This document shows positions 6,218-15,554 of a stretch of 64,000 nucleotides of DNA, piece by piece. This DNA is from NORP23 sp050302475 (lineage in GTDB: Bacteria > Pseudomonadota > Alphaproteobacteria > Rhodobacterales > Rhodobacteraceae): contig JBNLBF010000001.1 in the NCBI GenBank assembly GCA_050302475.1, forward strand, positions 247,766 to 311,765, given 5' to 3'. The position numbers were made by a program, and so were the translations under genes. Each line of letters begins with the position of its first letter. The first letter of the stretch is position 1. A model generated the notes under the pieces. It was not told the DNA's origin, did not search any database, and worked only from the letters and a program-made list of their open reading frames with translations.

Positions 6218-8488
6218 ATGACCGCCTTTGCTGCGCCGATTTCGCAATCCATCTGGGAAATGAAATACCGGTTCACGGAACCGGATGGCACCCCTTTGGA
6301 TGAAACGGTCGAGGATAGCTGGCGGCGTGTCGCGCGGTCCCTGGCAAGCGTGGAAAAGGACCCGGCAGCGTGGGAGGATAGGTTTTACCACGCGCTGGAG
6401 GATTTCAAATTCCTGCCCGCCGGACGCATTCTGGCGGGCGCAGGGACCGGGCGGTCGGTCACGCTGTTCAATTGTTTTGTCATGGGCACAATCCCCGATG
6501 ACATGGAAGGTATTTTCGACGGGTTGAAAGAGGCCGCGTTGACCATGCAGCAGGGTGGCGGGATCGGATATGATTTTTCCACCATTCGCCCTAAAGGCGC
6601 GGCTGTGAAGGGCGTTGGGGCCGATGCCTCTGGCCCGTTGTCGTTTATGGATGTCTGGGATTCCATGTGCCGGACCATTATGTCCGCAGGCTCGCGGCGC
6701 GGGGCAATGATGGCGGTCATGCGCTGTGATCACCCGGATATCGAGGATTTCATCACCGCCAAGCGCGACGCGGCGCGACTGCGCATGTTCAACCTGTCGG
6801 TGCTGGTAACTGATGCGTTTATGGAGGCCGTGAAGGCCGACGGACCTTGGGATCTGCTGTTTGACGGCAAGGTTTATCACACAGTGCAGGCGCGGGATCT
6901 GTGGAACAAGATCATGCGCTCCACCTACGATTTTGCCGAACCGGGGGTGATTTTCATCGACCGGATAAATCAGAAAAACAACCTGAATTACTGCGAGACG
7001 ATTGCCGCGACTAACCCCTGCGGGGAGCAGCCGTTGCCGCCTTATGGTGCCTGTCTGCTGGGATCGATCAACCTGGCGCGGCTGGTCAGTGATCCGTTTG
7101 GCAAAAAGGCGAAGCTGGACGAGGACGCGCTGGCCGATCTGGTCGGGACCGCGGTGCGAATGATGGACAATGTCGTTGACGCCAGCCGCTTTCCGTTGCC
7201 GGAGCAGAAGGCTGAAGCCGAGGCGAAGCGACGGATCGGGCTGGGGGTGACGGGCCTTGCGGATGCGTTGCTGATGCTGGGCCTGACCTACGGATCAGAG
7301 GAGGCCGCGCGTCAGACGGAACATTGGATGAAAGCGATTGCGCGCGCGGCTTATCTGACCTCGGCAGATCTGGCGGGTGAGAAAAGGGCGTTTCCTTTGT
7401 TCGAACGGGAACCCTATCTGGCAAGTGATATGATGTCCCGGATGGATGATGACGTGCGCGAGGCCGTATCCAAACACGGTATTCGCAATGCACTGCTGAC
7501 TTCGATTGCCCCGACGGGGACGATTAGTCTGTATGCCGGGAATGTCTCCAGCGGGATCGAGCCGGTCTTTGCCTTCTCTTATACCCGTAAGCTGTTGCAG
7601 AAGGACGGGTCACGGACCGAGGAGGAGGTTGAGGACTACGCCGTCAAGCTGTGGCGGGAAAAGTTTGGTGACAAACCTCTACCCGACTATTTCGTCAATG
7701 CCCAAACCCTGTCGCCGTCCGATCACGTGCGGATGCAGGCGGCAGCGCAGTCTTGGATCGACAGCTCGATTTCCAAAACTATCAATTGTCCCGAAGACAT
7801 CAGTTTCGACGCGTTTCAAGAGGTCTATATGCAGGCTTGGGACACGGGTTGCAAAGGCTGCACAACGTATCGGCCGAACGAGATCACCGGGTCTGTCCTG
7901 ACCGTCAGTGAGAAAGTGGAAACCAAACCCGCTGACGAAGTTCCGGATCATACCGGCGAAGTTGTCTATCTGGCGGAGCCGCTGGATCGACCCGAACAAC
8001 TGGAAGGTCAGACCTACAAAATCAAATGGCCGGAAAGTGAGCATGCGATCTATATCACCATCAACGATGTCATCATCGGCGGCCATCGCCGTCCGTTCGA
8101 GGTGTTTATCAATTCCAAAAACATGGAACATTTTGCCTGGACCGTGGCGCTGACGCGGATGATCTCGGCCGTGTTCCGACGCGGCGGCGATGTCAGCTTT
8201 GTTGTCGAGGAACTGAAAGCCGTGTTCGATCCTCGCGGCGGCGCTTGGGTGGAAGGGAAATACATCCCCTCGATCCTCGCGGCCATCGGTGGCGTGATCG
8301 AGCGGCATATGGTGGAAACCGGATTCCTCGCCGGGGAAGGGATGGGGCTGAAATCCGATCCGAAAGCTGAAGCCATTGTCATTGGTGAACGTCGCGCTCC
8401 TGCCTGCCCAAGTTGCGGACAATATGCCATGCAAATGGTCGAGGGTTGCATGACCTGCACCGCTTGCGGACACTCGAAATGTGGGTGA
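6218..8488 (+). CDS. nrdJ: Adenosylcobalamin-dependent (class II) ribonucleoside-diphosphate reductase
   Basis: 756 residues from the ATG at 6218, 7 bases after TAAGGA; an ATG 6 bases earlier is too close to that site. It reduces ribonucleotides to deoxyribonucleotides with a cobalamin-generated thiyl radical. Visible motifs are FNCF (C86), one of the redox cysteines, NPCGEQ (about 266-271) carrying the radical cysteine and active-site glutamate, and a C-terminal CxxC-rich tail (about 730-756, CPSCG...CTACGHSKCG) for disulfide reduction or zinc binding. No cobalamin riboswitch is visible in the short upstream region. Two glycosyltransferase genes follow with no gap. Confidence 0.95.
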   Translation: MTAFAAPISQSIWEMKYRFTEPDGTPLDETVEDSWRRVARSLASVEKDPAAWEDRFYHALEDFKFLPAGRILAGAGTGRSVTLFNCFVMGTIPDDMEGIFDGLKEAALTMQQGGGIGYDFSTIRPKGAAVKGVGADASGPLSFMDVWDSMCRTIMSAGSRRGAMMAVMRCDHPDIEDFITAKRDAARLRMFNLSVLVTDAFMEAVKADGPWDLLFDGKVYHTVQARDLWNKIMRSTYDFAEPGVIFIDRINQKNNLNYCETIAATNPCGEQPLPPYGACLLGSINLARLVSDPFGKKAKLDEDALADLVGTAVRMMDNVVDASRFPLPEQKAEAEAKRRIGLGVTGLADALLMLGLTYGSEEAARQTEHWMKAIARAAYLTSADLAGEKRAFPLFEREPYLASDMMSRMDDDVREAVSKHGIRNALLTSIAPTGTISLYAGNVSSGIEPVFAFSYTRKLLQKDGSRTEEEVEDYAVKLWREKFGDKPLPDYFVNAQTLSPSDHVRMQAAAQSWIDSSISKTINCPEDISFDAFQEVYMQAWDTGCKGCTTYRPNEITGSVLTVSEKVETKPADEVPDHTGEVVYLAEPLDRPEQLEGQTYKIKWPESEHAIYITINDVIIGGHRRPFEVFINSKNMEHFAWTVALTRMISAVFRRGGDVSFVVEELKAVFDPRGGAWVEGKYIPSILAAIGGVIERHMVETGFLAGEGMGLKSDPKAEAIVIGERRAPACPSCGQYAMQMVEGCMTCTACGHSKCG

Positions 8489-9268
8489 ATGGACGTTTTC
8501 CTGATCAATCTGGACCGTCGCCCTGACCGCCTGACCCATATGCGGGATCAGTTGGATAAGTCCGGGGTCAGTTTTACCCGTATCAACGCCATCGACGCAG
8601 GCGCGGATCCTGATCTCGTGGCGGAATGTCCGTCGCTTCTGACGCCACCGGAATATGGCTGTTACCTTAGCCATCGCGAAGCCTGGGCGCGACTTGCGGA
8701 GTCCGGCGAACCATTCGCCGTGGTTTTGGAGGATGACCTGCTGATTACTCCGGCCTTCGGGCAAATACTGGAAACACAGGAATTCTTTCCCGCGGATGCT
8801 GACCTGATCCGGCTGGAATCCTCGCTGTTCAACAGTGTGCTTGATCGGCGCGTATCCTTTCAATCCGCTGGTTTCGACCTGCGGCGGAAATATAATTTTG
8901 TCGGTGGTGCTGGGGCGTACGCCATTTCATCGGATTTTGCTCACAGATTGCTGGCACTGAACGCGCCACCACCGATACCGATTGATGATCTGCTTTACGA
9001 CGGCACGGACTATGTCGCGCCGGGACCGCGTGTCTATTGCATCGATCCGGCGCCGACGATCCAGATCTGGCATCTGCCCGAAGCCTGGGACCGGTTGGAC
9101 AGTATCAGTGACCTCGCCACGACGCGCGAAGATCGTTGGGAAAAGGGGAAGAAAGCGCCTCATCATCCATTGAAAAAGCTGTGGCGAGAGCTGTCGCGAC
9201 CATGGACAAAGTTTCGCAACACGGTCATTCACGAAACCAAACCGGTTCCTTTTGCGGGCGAGGATTAG
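8489..9268 (+). CDS. Glycosyltransferase family 25 protein, copy 1
   Basis: 259 residues, with the ATG directly after the nrdJ stop codon. INLDRRPDR (6-14) and the metal-binding-type VLEDD (79-83), followed by a YAISSDFAHRLL segment, identify the GT25 (LPS glycosyltransferase LgtB/Lpt-like) family. Such enzymes transfer galactose or related sugars onto lipooligosaccharide or other acceptors. There is no membrane helix, so it probably acts at the cytosolic membrane face. It is paralogous to the next gene (same start motif, same layout). The acceptor is unknown. Confidence 0.85.
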   Translation: MDVFLINLDRRPDRLTHMRDQLDKSGVSFTRINAIDAGADPDLVAECPSLLTPPEYGCYLSHREAWARLAESGEPFAVVLEDDLLITPAFGQILETQEFFPADADLIRLESSLFNSVLDRRVSFQSAGFDLRRKYNFVGGAGAYAISSDFAHRLLALNAPPPIPIDDLLYDGTDYVAPGPRVYCIDPAPTIQIWHLPEAWDRLDSISDLATTREDRWEKGKKAPHHPLKKLWRELSRPWTKFRNTVIHETKPVPFAGED

Positions 9269-9276
9269 GATAGCCA

Positions 9277-10086
9277 ATGTCGCAAAGCTGGAAAATCTAT
9301 GTGATCAACCTTGACCGGCGACCGGACCGCTGGGCGGATATTTCGGGGCAGCTGGATCAATTAGGGGTCGACTATACCCGTGTCCGCGCCGTTGACGGGC
9401 TGCATGACCAGATCGATGTCGCCTACGATCCGATGAAGCAGAGCCCGCCCGAAATCGGCGTTTTCATGAGCCATCGCAAATGCTGGCAATCCCTACTGGA
9501 ATCCGGTGACGAGGCCTGCATCGTTATGGAAGATGACGCAGTGATTTCACCGGATTTGGTGCAGTTCCTGAACGATCCCGGCTTCCTCGTCCCCGATGCC
9601 GATCTGATCCGGCTGGAAACCCGCCCCGAGAAAAGCTGGGTCACGCGGAGAGCGGCATATACCAGTAACGGCATGTCGGTGAAACGCCTGTATCGCTCGC
9701 CAATGGGGGCGGCGGGATATCTGATCTCTCGCGCGTTTGCACAACGGGTTCTTGCTGCGACGGAGGTCCCGGAAATCACGATAGACAACTATTTGCTGCA
9801 CTACCCGATTGATAACGGCCCCCGCCCGAACCGTTATCAGCTGGATCCGGCCGTCTGCATTCAGCGAGCCTGGATATATTATGATAAAGGCACTCATTTC
9901 GGCGACAGCGACCTGCGAGAACTACATGTCGCCCGCCTTCAGAAGGTCGTAAAAACTACTCCGTTGATGCAAAAGTTATGGGGGCGTCTGAGAAAACAAA
10001 CCCTTCTGGCGCTCCGCGCGATCCGCATGAAATTGATGCGAAATCGCGAGCTGAAATCCATCCCGATGAGGGGGCTTGGCGACTAG
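9277..10086 (+). CDS. Glycosyltransferase family 25 protein, copy 2
   Basis: 269 residues, 8 bases after copy 1. INLDRRPDR (10-18), MSHRKCW and VMEDD (83-87) match the first copy, and the fold should be the same. It has an arginine/lysine-rich C-terminal tail (about 230-260), which may bind membrane. Tandem GT25 genes suggest sequential addition of two sugars or two acceptor specificities. The stop codon (TAG, 10084-10086) interlocks with that of the convergent hydantoinase gene, so there is no space for a separate terminator. Confidence 0.85.
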   Translation: MSQSWKIYVINLDRRPDRWADISGQLDQLGVDYTRVRAVDGLHDQIDVAYDPMKQSPPEIGVFMSHRKCWQSLLESGDEACIVMEDDAVISPDLVQFLNDPGFLVPDADLIRLETRPEKSWVTRRAAYTSNGMSVKRLYRSPMGAAGYLISRAFAQRVLAATEVPEITIDNYLLHYPIDNGPRPNRYQLDPAVCIQRAWIYYDKGTHFGDSDLRELHVARLQKVVKTTPLMQKLWGRLRKQTLLALRAIRMKLMRNRELKSIPMRGLGD

Positions 10087-13000
10087 GGTTTGCCGAATCC
10101 TCCGGCTGTCGGTGTTGTGACGATCACCATATCACCGGCAGAAAGACGCGTCTGATCGCAGCCCTGCAAAGTTTCCAAGCGCCCATCTTTCCGTCGCACC
10201 TCAGTCTTGCCTGTCTTTCCGTCAAGTCCCCCGTCCAATCCCTTCGGTGCGTGGATGCGGGCCGAGGACAGGATCGCACAATCCATCCCTTGCAGGAATC
10301 TGATTGCTCGCTGCGTCCCGTCGCCCGCGTGCCATTTTCCTTTACCTCCTGATCCGTGACGGATGTGAAAGTCCTCCAGCAGCACCGGATACCGGAATTC
10401 CAGCACCTCGGGGTCGGTCAAACGCGAATTGGTCATATGGACCTGCACCGCGTCCGTTCCATTGAACCCGGGTCCCGCTGGGGAGCCTGAACAGATGGTT
10501 TCGTAATACTGGTATTCGTCATTGCCAAAGGTCAGATTGTTCATCGTCCCTTGCGAGTTCGCCATTGCGCCCAGCGCCGCCAGCAGCGTGTTGGTGACAT
10601 GTTGCGAGGTTTCCACATTTCCCGCGACCACCGCCGCCGGATAGCTGGGGCGCAGCAGGCTGTTTTCGGGGATGACGATATCCAGCGGGCGCAGACAGCC
10701 GGCATTCATCGGGATATTGCCATCGACCATCAGTCGGAACGCATAGAGCACTGCCGCCCGCGCAACAGGTTCTGGCGCGTTGAAATTGGTCGGCTGTTGG
10801 GGCGAGGTTCCGGTGAAATCAACGGTCGCTGATCGCGCCGGTTTGTCCACCGTTATCCGCACCTTGATCACCGCACCTTGGTCCGTTTCGGTGGTCCATT
10901 CGCTGTCATGCAGCACCTCGATGACGCGGCGGACATTTTCTTCGGCATTGTCCTGCACATGGCCCATATAGGCCTGCACGACGGGCAGGCTGAACTGTGC
11001 GACCATCTTGCGCAGCTCCTGTATCCCCTTTTCATTCGCGGCGATCTGGGCTTTCAGGTCGGCGATATTCTGGGCGGGGTTCCGACAAGGGAAAGCGTGG
11101 TTGGTCAGAAGATGACGCAGCGCTTCCTCGCGGAATGTCCCCTGATCGACGAGGTGGAAATTGTCGAATAGAACACCTTCTTCATCGACAGTAGTCGCCA
11201 GCGGTGTCATGGACCCCGGTGCGGTGCCGCCAACATCGGCATGGTGACCGCGAGAGGCGACATAGAAGATGATATCGTCACCTTCAAACACCGGTGTGAC
11301 GACGGTGATATCGGGCAGGTGCGTGCCACCGTTATAGGGCGCGTTAAGGGCGAATACGTCACCGGGGCGCATCTTACCTGCGTTCTGGCGGATAATCGCC
11401 TCGACCGAGCGGTCCATGGAGCCCAGATGCACCGGCATATGCGGCGCGTTGGCGACCAGTGCACCGGTGGCGTCAAACACGGCGCAGGAGAAATCCAGCC
11501 GTTCCTTAATATTCACCGAATAGGCCGTGTTTTGCAGCGTTACGCCCATCTGCTCGGCGATGGACATGAACAGATTGTTGAAGACCTCTAACATCACGGG
11601 ATCGGCGTCGGTGCCGATGGCGTGGTGACGCTGGATCGCTTCGGTGCGTTTCAGGATGATGTGATTGCGGCTGTTGACCTCTGCCAACCAGCCATATTCG
11701 ACGGCGATTGTTTGATGCGGTTCGACGATAAGGGCGGGGCCGGCGATGGTCAGGCCGGGGGTCATCGCCGCCCGGTCGTTGTGGATTTCGGCGTCCCACC
11801 ATTTGCCGCCAAGGAACAGCGGTTTGATGGCGTCAGGCTGGCGCGTGTGGCATTCAGCTGGGATTTCGGGTTCGTGGATATTGGCACCGCCGCCGACAGC
11901 CTCGACCTCCACCGCTTCGACGATGATTGGTTTGTCTTCGAACGCGAAGCCGAATTGTTGTTTGTGAGCGGTGATAAACCCTGCACGCATCTGTGCAAGG
12001 CTGGTAAAATCCACCGGAATGGTGCTGTCCGTGCCATCGAACCGCAGATGGGCACGCGGGTGGATCGATATGTCAGCGTCCGGAACACCCTGCCCCGCGA
12101 CTTCCTCGCGAACCTGTTCCGCCAGCGTGTCGCGCAATGCGTGCAGAACCTCCATTTCACCGTCCGCCAGCGCCACGACAGCTGCCTGCTGACGGTTCGC
12201 CCGAATATCTGCCAGCCCCATGCCATAGGCCGACAGGATGCCGGAATGCGGATGCACAATAACCGTTTTCATGCCCAACGCATCCGCGACAAGGCAGGCA
12301 TGTTGCCCACCAGCACCACCAAAACAGGTCAGCGCGTAGTCCGACACGTCATAACCCCGCTGGACCGAGATTTTCTTGATCGCATTCGCCATATTTTCAA
12401 CGGCGATGGACAGGAAGCCCTCGGCAACCTCTTCCGCACTGCGACCGTCGCCTATCCGGTCTGCAAGCTCCGCGAACGCGGTTTTCACTGCATCCACATC
12501 AAGCGGCTGATCCTGATTGGGGCCAAAAATCTTCGGGAAGTTTTCGGGGCGCAGCTTGCCCAGCATGACATTTGCATCTGTCACCGCCAGCGGTCCTCCG
12601 CGCCGGTAACAGGTTGGACCGGGGTTTGCACCTGCACTGTCCGGCCCAACGCGAAACCGCTGGCCGTCAAAATCCAGAACCGAACCGCCGCCCGCTGCGA
12701 CCGTATGTATCCGCATCATCGGCGCACGCATCCGCACGCCCGCGACCTCGGTCTCAAACGCGCGCTCATAGCCCGTGCCGTCATAGTGGCACACATCCGT
12801 AGACGTACCGCCCATGTCAAACCCGATGATCTTGTCATATCCCGCCATGGCCGAGGTCTGAACCGCCCCCACAACGCCACCCGCCGGACCGGACAGGATT
12901 GCGTCTTTCCCCTGGAACCGTTCAGCCGCCGTTAACCCGCCCGAAGACATCATAAACATCAGCCGGACATCGCCCAGCTCGCTGGCGACCTGCGCAACAT

Positions 13001-13658
13001 AGCGCGACAGGATCGGCGAGAGATAAGCGTCCACCACCGTCGTATCCCCGCGCCCCACCAGCTTCATCAATGGCGAGACTTCGTGACTAACCGACACCTG
13101 CGTGAAACCGATTTCGCGGGCAATGTTCGCCACTAGCGTTTCGTGGTCGGGATAGGCGTAGGCGTGCATAAACACGATGGCGACAGCCCGCAGACCGCGC
13201 GCATAAGCCGCCTGAAGGTCGGCGCGAACCGCGGCCGCGTCAGGCGCGGCCTCTACCGTGCCATCTACCCGCACCCGTTCGTCAATTTCGATGACGTCGG
13301 AATAGAGCAGTTCTGGCTTCACGATTTCCTTCGCGAAAATCTCCGGCCGCGCCTGATAGCCAATCGCCAGCGCATCACGGAAACCCTTCGTTGTGACCAG
13401 CAGTGTCGGATCACCCTTGCGCTCCAACAATGCGTTTGTGGCGACAGTTGTCCCCATCTTCACCGCAGAAATCTGATCTGATGGGATCGGACCGTCACCA
13501 ACCCCCAGCAGGTCGCGGATGCCTTGAATGGCGGCGTCAGTATACGCCTCGGGGTTTTCGGAGAGCAGCTTGTGGGTGCGGATCACGCCATCCGGATCGC
13601 GCGCCACGATATCGGTGAAAGTGCCACCACGATCAATCCAGAAATCCCACTTGGTCAT
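10083..13658 (-). CDS. Fused hydantoinase A/B protein (N-methylhydantoinase / 5-oxoprolinase-like)
   Basis: 1191 residues. The N-terminal half is a HyuA-type ATPase: DRGGTFTD (9-16) and GFDMGGTSTDV (about 280-290) are its phosphate-binding motifs. From about residue 690 a HyuB domain follows (DPVMLEVFNNLFMSIAEQMG...). The fused A+B order is that of 5-oxoprolinases and of some ATP-dependent N-methylhydantoinases. It would open a cyclic amide with ATP hydrolysis, giving glutamate from 5-oxoproline or N-carbamoylsarcosine from N-methylhydantoin. The substrate cannot be decided from sequence. A GGAGG ribosome site precedes the ATG. The flavin monooxygenase gene lies 49 bases upstream on the same strand. 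Confidence 0.9.
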   Translation of the reverse strand: MTKWDFWIDRGGTFTDIVARDPDGVIRTHKLLSENPEAYTDAAIQGIRDLLGVGDGPIPSDQISAVKMGTTVATNALLERKGDPTLLVTTKGFRDALAIGYQARPEIFAKEIVKPELLYSDVIEIDERVRVDGTVEAAPDAAAVRADLQAAYARGLRAVAIVFMHAYAYPDHETLVANIAREIGFTQVSVSHEVSPLMKLVGRGDTTVVDAYLSPILSRYVAQVASELGDVRLMFMMSSGGLTAAERFQGKDAILSGPAGGVVGAVQTSAMAGYDKIIGFDMGGTSTDVCHYDGTGYERAFETEVAGVRMRAPMMRIHTVAAGGGSVLDFDGQRFRVGPDSAGANPGPTCYRRGGPLAVTDANVMLGKLRPENFPKIFGPNQDQPLDVDAVKTAFAELADRIGDGRSAEEVAEGFLSIAVENMANAIKKISVQRGYDVSDYALTCFGGAGGQHACLVADALGMKTVIVHPHSGILSAYGMGLADIRANRQQAAVVALADGEMEVLHALRDTLAEQVREEVAGQGVPDADISIHPRAHLRFDGTDSTIPVDFTSLAQMRAGFITAHKQQFGFAFEDKPIIVEAVEVEAVGGGANIHEPEIPAECHTRQPDAIKPLFLGGKWWDAEIHNDRAAMTPGLTIAGPALIVEPHQTIAVEYGWLAEVNSRNHIILKRTEAIQRHHAIGTDADPVMLEVFNNLFMSIAEQMGVTLQNTAYSVNIKERLDFSCAVFDATGALVANAPHMPVHLGSMDRSVEAIIRQNAGKMRPGDVFALNAPYNGGTHLPDITVVTPVFEGDDIIFYVASRGHHADVGGTAPGSMTPLATTVDEEGVLFDNFHLVDQGTFREEALRHLLTNHAFPCRNPAQNIADLKAQIAANEKGIQELRKMVAQFSLPVVQAYMGHVQDNAEENVRRVIEVLHDSEWTTETDQGAVIKVRITVDKPARSATVDFTGTSPQQPTNFNAPEPVARAAVLYAFRLMVDGNIPMNAGCLRPLDIVIPENSLLRPSYPAAVVAGNVETSQHVTNTLLAALGAMANSQGTMNNLTFGNDEYQYYETICSGSPAGPGFNGTDAVQVHMTNSRLTDPEVLEFRYPVLLEDFHIRHGSGGKGKWHAGDGTQRAIRFLQGMDCAILSSARIHAPKGLDGGLDGKTGKTEVRRKDGRLETLQGCDQTRLSAGDMVIVTTPTAGGFGKP

Positions 13659-13698
13659 ATGTTCCTCCGAGTCAGTCGGAGAACATCAACATTTTATC

Positions 13699-13709
13699 GA
13701 CAAATTGTC
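13699..13709. promoter_or_regulatory. Palindrome GACAAATTGTC upstream of hydantoinase gene
   Basis: A perfect 11-base palindrome (GACAA-A-TTGTC) in the 49-base gap before the hydantoinase gene. On the minus strand it overlaps TTGACA (13712-13707), a good -35 hexamer; 17 bases later TGATGT is a weak -10. GntR-type regulators commonly bind short palindromes of this kind. This suggests the hydantoinase has its own regulated promoter although the monooxygenase gene is just upstream. Confidence 0.35.
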
Positions 13710-14817
13710 AACGTTTTGTCGTGACGTCATGACCGTAAAGCCAATCGAACATCCGAAGCGGCAGTTTTGGCAGGATTTTTGCGCTACCCCACATGCCCGC
13801 ATGTAACCCATATCGCGACAATCCCGGCATGTGATAGATGGCGGCGTTGCGGCTCGCCACCTGCTGCACTCGCAACGCGCGGGGTTTGTGCAGGCGTTCG
13901 AATTCAGCCAGCCCCGACAGGCCACTCGCCGCCACACATTCCGCCAGAACCCAGGCATCCTCCAGCCCCATCACCGCGCCTTGCGCCATGAACGGGGTCA
14001 TCGGATGTGCAGCGTCGCCGATCAGGACTGTATTTCCACTGGACCAGCTATCAAGCGGGGGATGCGCGAAGAGGCCCCAAAGGAAAGTGTCGTCAACCTT
14101 CGACAACAGGTCCTGAACCGGTTGCGCCGCTCCTTTGAATGCGTCGCGCAGCGCCTCCGGATCACCGGGAATATTCCAGCCCTCTTCGACCCAGCGCTCG
14201 CGTTCCTCGACCGCAACGAAATTGACTTCGTGTCCGCCGCGCAACGGATAGGTGACCATATGGCGACCCGACCCCATCCAGATTTGCGTCGGGAACTGCG
14301 CCGGATCGTCGAGTTTCACAATGCCCCGCCACGCCACCTGATTGGCGAAATGGACCTGCCCGCCAAACAGGTGTTGACGGGTGGCTGACCGCACGCCGTC
14401 TGCGGCAATCACCAGATCGCCGTCTGGGTCCGAAACCCGCTGCCCCAGCCGAATATCCACCCCGGCGGCAGTCGCAGCATCCACCAGTATCCGTAGCAAA
14501 TCAGCCCGGTGAAACTGCCAGTAAGGGTTACCCCAGCGATTGATCGCGGCCTCCCCCATCGGAATATTCCAGATGCGCCGCGCCGAAGTCAGGTCGCGCA
14601 TCTCTACCGCCGAAGGTGCTGCAGCGTGGCGCGCCGCTATATCGCGCAGTCCCAGCGCATCCAGCACCGCCACACCGTTCGGGCCGATTTGTAGACCTGC
14701 ACCAACTTCGGCCAAAGCGCCAGCCTGTTCAAACAGCGTGACATTGGCCCCGCGCTGCGCACAGGCCAGCGCCGCCGCCATCCCGGCAATCCCGGCCCCG
14801 ATAACAGAAATTTTCAT
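13708..14817 (-). CDS. FAD-dependent monooxygenase (salicylate hydroxylase-like)
   Basis: 369 residues from the ATG at 14817 (MKISVIGAGIAG); an in-frame ATG 12 bases upstream is also possible, and neither has a strong ribosome site. The GxGxxG dinucleotide fold (7-12), the middle DG motif (VIAADGVRSATR) and GDAAHPMTPFMAQGA near residue 280 define group A flavoprotein hydroxylases. It would hydroxylate an aromatic or heterocyclic ring with NAD(P)H and O2. It lies upstream of the hydantoinase gene and may act on a related N-heterocycle, but the substrate is not visible. No signal peptide. Confidence 0.85.
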   Translation of the reverse strand: MKISVIGAGIAGMAAALACAQRGANVTLFEQAGALAEVGAGLQIGPNGVAVLDALGLRDIAARHAAAPSAVEMRDLTSARRIWNIPMGEAAINRWGNPYWQFHRADLLRILVDAATAAGVDIRLGQRVSDPDGDLVIAADGVRSATRQHLFGGQVHFANQVAWRGIVKLDDPAQFPTQIWMGSGRHMVTYPLRGGHEVNFVAVEERERWVEEGWNIPGDPEALRDAFKGAAQPVQDLLSKVDDTFLWGLFAHPPLDSWSSGNTVLIGDAAHPMTPFMAQGAVMGLEDAWVLAECVAASGLSGLAEFERLHKPRALRVQQVASRNAAIYHMPGLSRYGLHAGMWGSAKILPKLPLRMFDWLYGHDVTTKR

Positions 14818-14865
14818 GCCTTTGATCATGGGAACGGGTTACACCGCACGGTTCCCGCTGGCCAC

Positions 14866-14889
14866 AAAAAAGGGGTCGCGAAGGCCCCT
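14866..14889 (-). terminator. Rho-independent terminator of dksA
   Basis: Read on the minus strand, AGGGG-CCTTCGCGA-CCCCT is followed by a run of T (complement of A at 14866-14871). It starts about 20 bases after the dksA stop codon and ends before the monooxygenase gene, so it separates the two. Confidence 0.75.
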
Positions 14890-14908
14890 GATTTATCGTC
14901 ACATCCGA

Positions 14909-15331
14909 TCAATCGTCGCGATGGACTTTTTCTTTGCGTTCGTGACGTTCTTGCGCCTCCAGGCTGTAGGTGGCAATCGGGCGGGCATCCAGACGTTTCA
15001 GCGAGATCGGCTCGCCCGTGTCTTCGCAATAGCCATAAGACCCATCCTCGATCCGACGCAACGCCGCATCAATCTTGGCGACGACTTTGCGTTCACGGTC
15101 CCGCGTGCGCAGTTCCAGCGCCCGGTCGGTTTCCTCGGACGCGCGGTCGGCGATATCGGGGATGTTGCGGGCACCTTCTTGCATATGCTCGATAGTGCCG
15201 CGACTTTCCTCCAGAATTTCCGATTTCCATCTGAGGAGCTTTTGTTTGAAATACTCGAGCTGACGCTCATTCATAAACGGTTCGTCTTCAGCCGGCGTGT
15301 AATCCGTGTCCAGAATTGTTTCCGCTTTCAT
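14909..15331 (-). CDS. dksA: DksA-type RNA polymerase-binding transcription factor
   Basis: 140 residues from the ATG at 15331. DksA enters the RNA polymerase secondary channel and works with ppGpp. A coiled coil (about 30-95) carries the DxxDxA tip (DIADRA, 59-64). The zinc-finger region is degenerate: only C102 of the four cysteines remains, the others being T105, S123 and A126. Such single-cysteine forms are known from Rhodobacteraceae and still function. A bifunctional rsh gene for ppGpp lies elsewhere in this window. A T-rich hairpin terminator follows. Confidence 0.92.
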   Translation of the reverse strand: MKAETILDTDYTPAEDEPFMNERQLEYFKQKLLRWKSEILEESRGTIEHMQEGARNIPDIADRASEETDRALELRTRDRERKVVAKIDAALRRIEDGSYGYCEDTGEPISLKRLDARPIATYSLEAQERHERKEKVHRDD

Positions 15332-15554
15332 CAATGTTTTTCCCTTACAGTTACGGGCCTTCTCACAGGCTTAAATACACACCTGCCCTCGACCCCTGCT
15401 CGTGATATGGGGCATCCGATATACAAATTTCGGGGGAATGTCACGACACGAATTTGCGCTTTTCGGCAATTTTACCAGGCGTTACAGTCGGCAGGTATGT
15501 CGGTAAATTCTCGCAATGGCTGAAAAACCTGCAATTCAAGGAAAATCTGGTTAA

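Noticed and set aside
7679..8863. Minus-strand reading frame (394 codons) spanning the nrdJ end and the first GT25 gene
   Set aside because: It covers two well-supported genes in antisense and has no motif.
11622..12935. Plus-strand reading frame (437 codons) opposite the hydantoinase gene
   Set aside because: Shadow frame; it has no recognisable motif and the opposite strand encodes a continuous 1191-residue enzyme.
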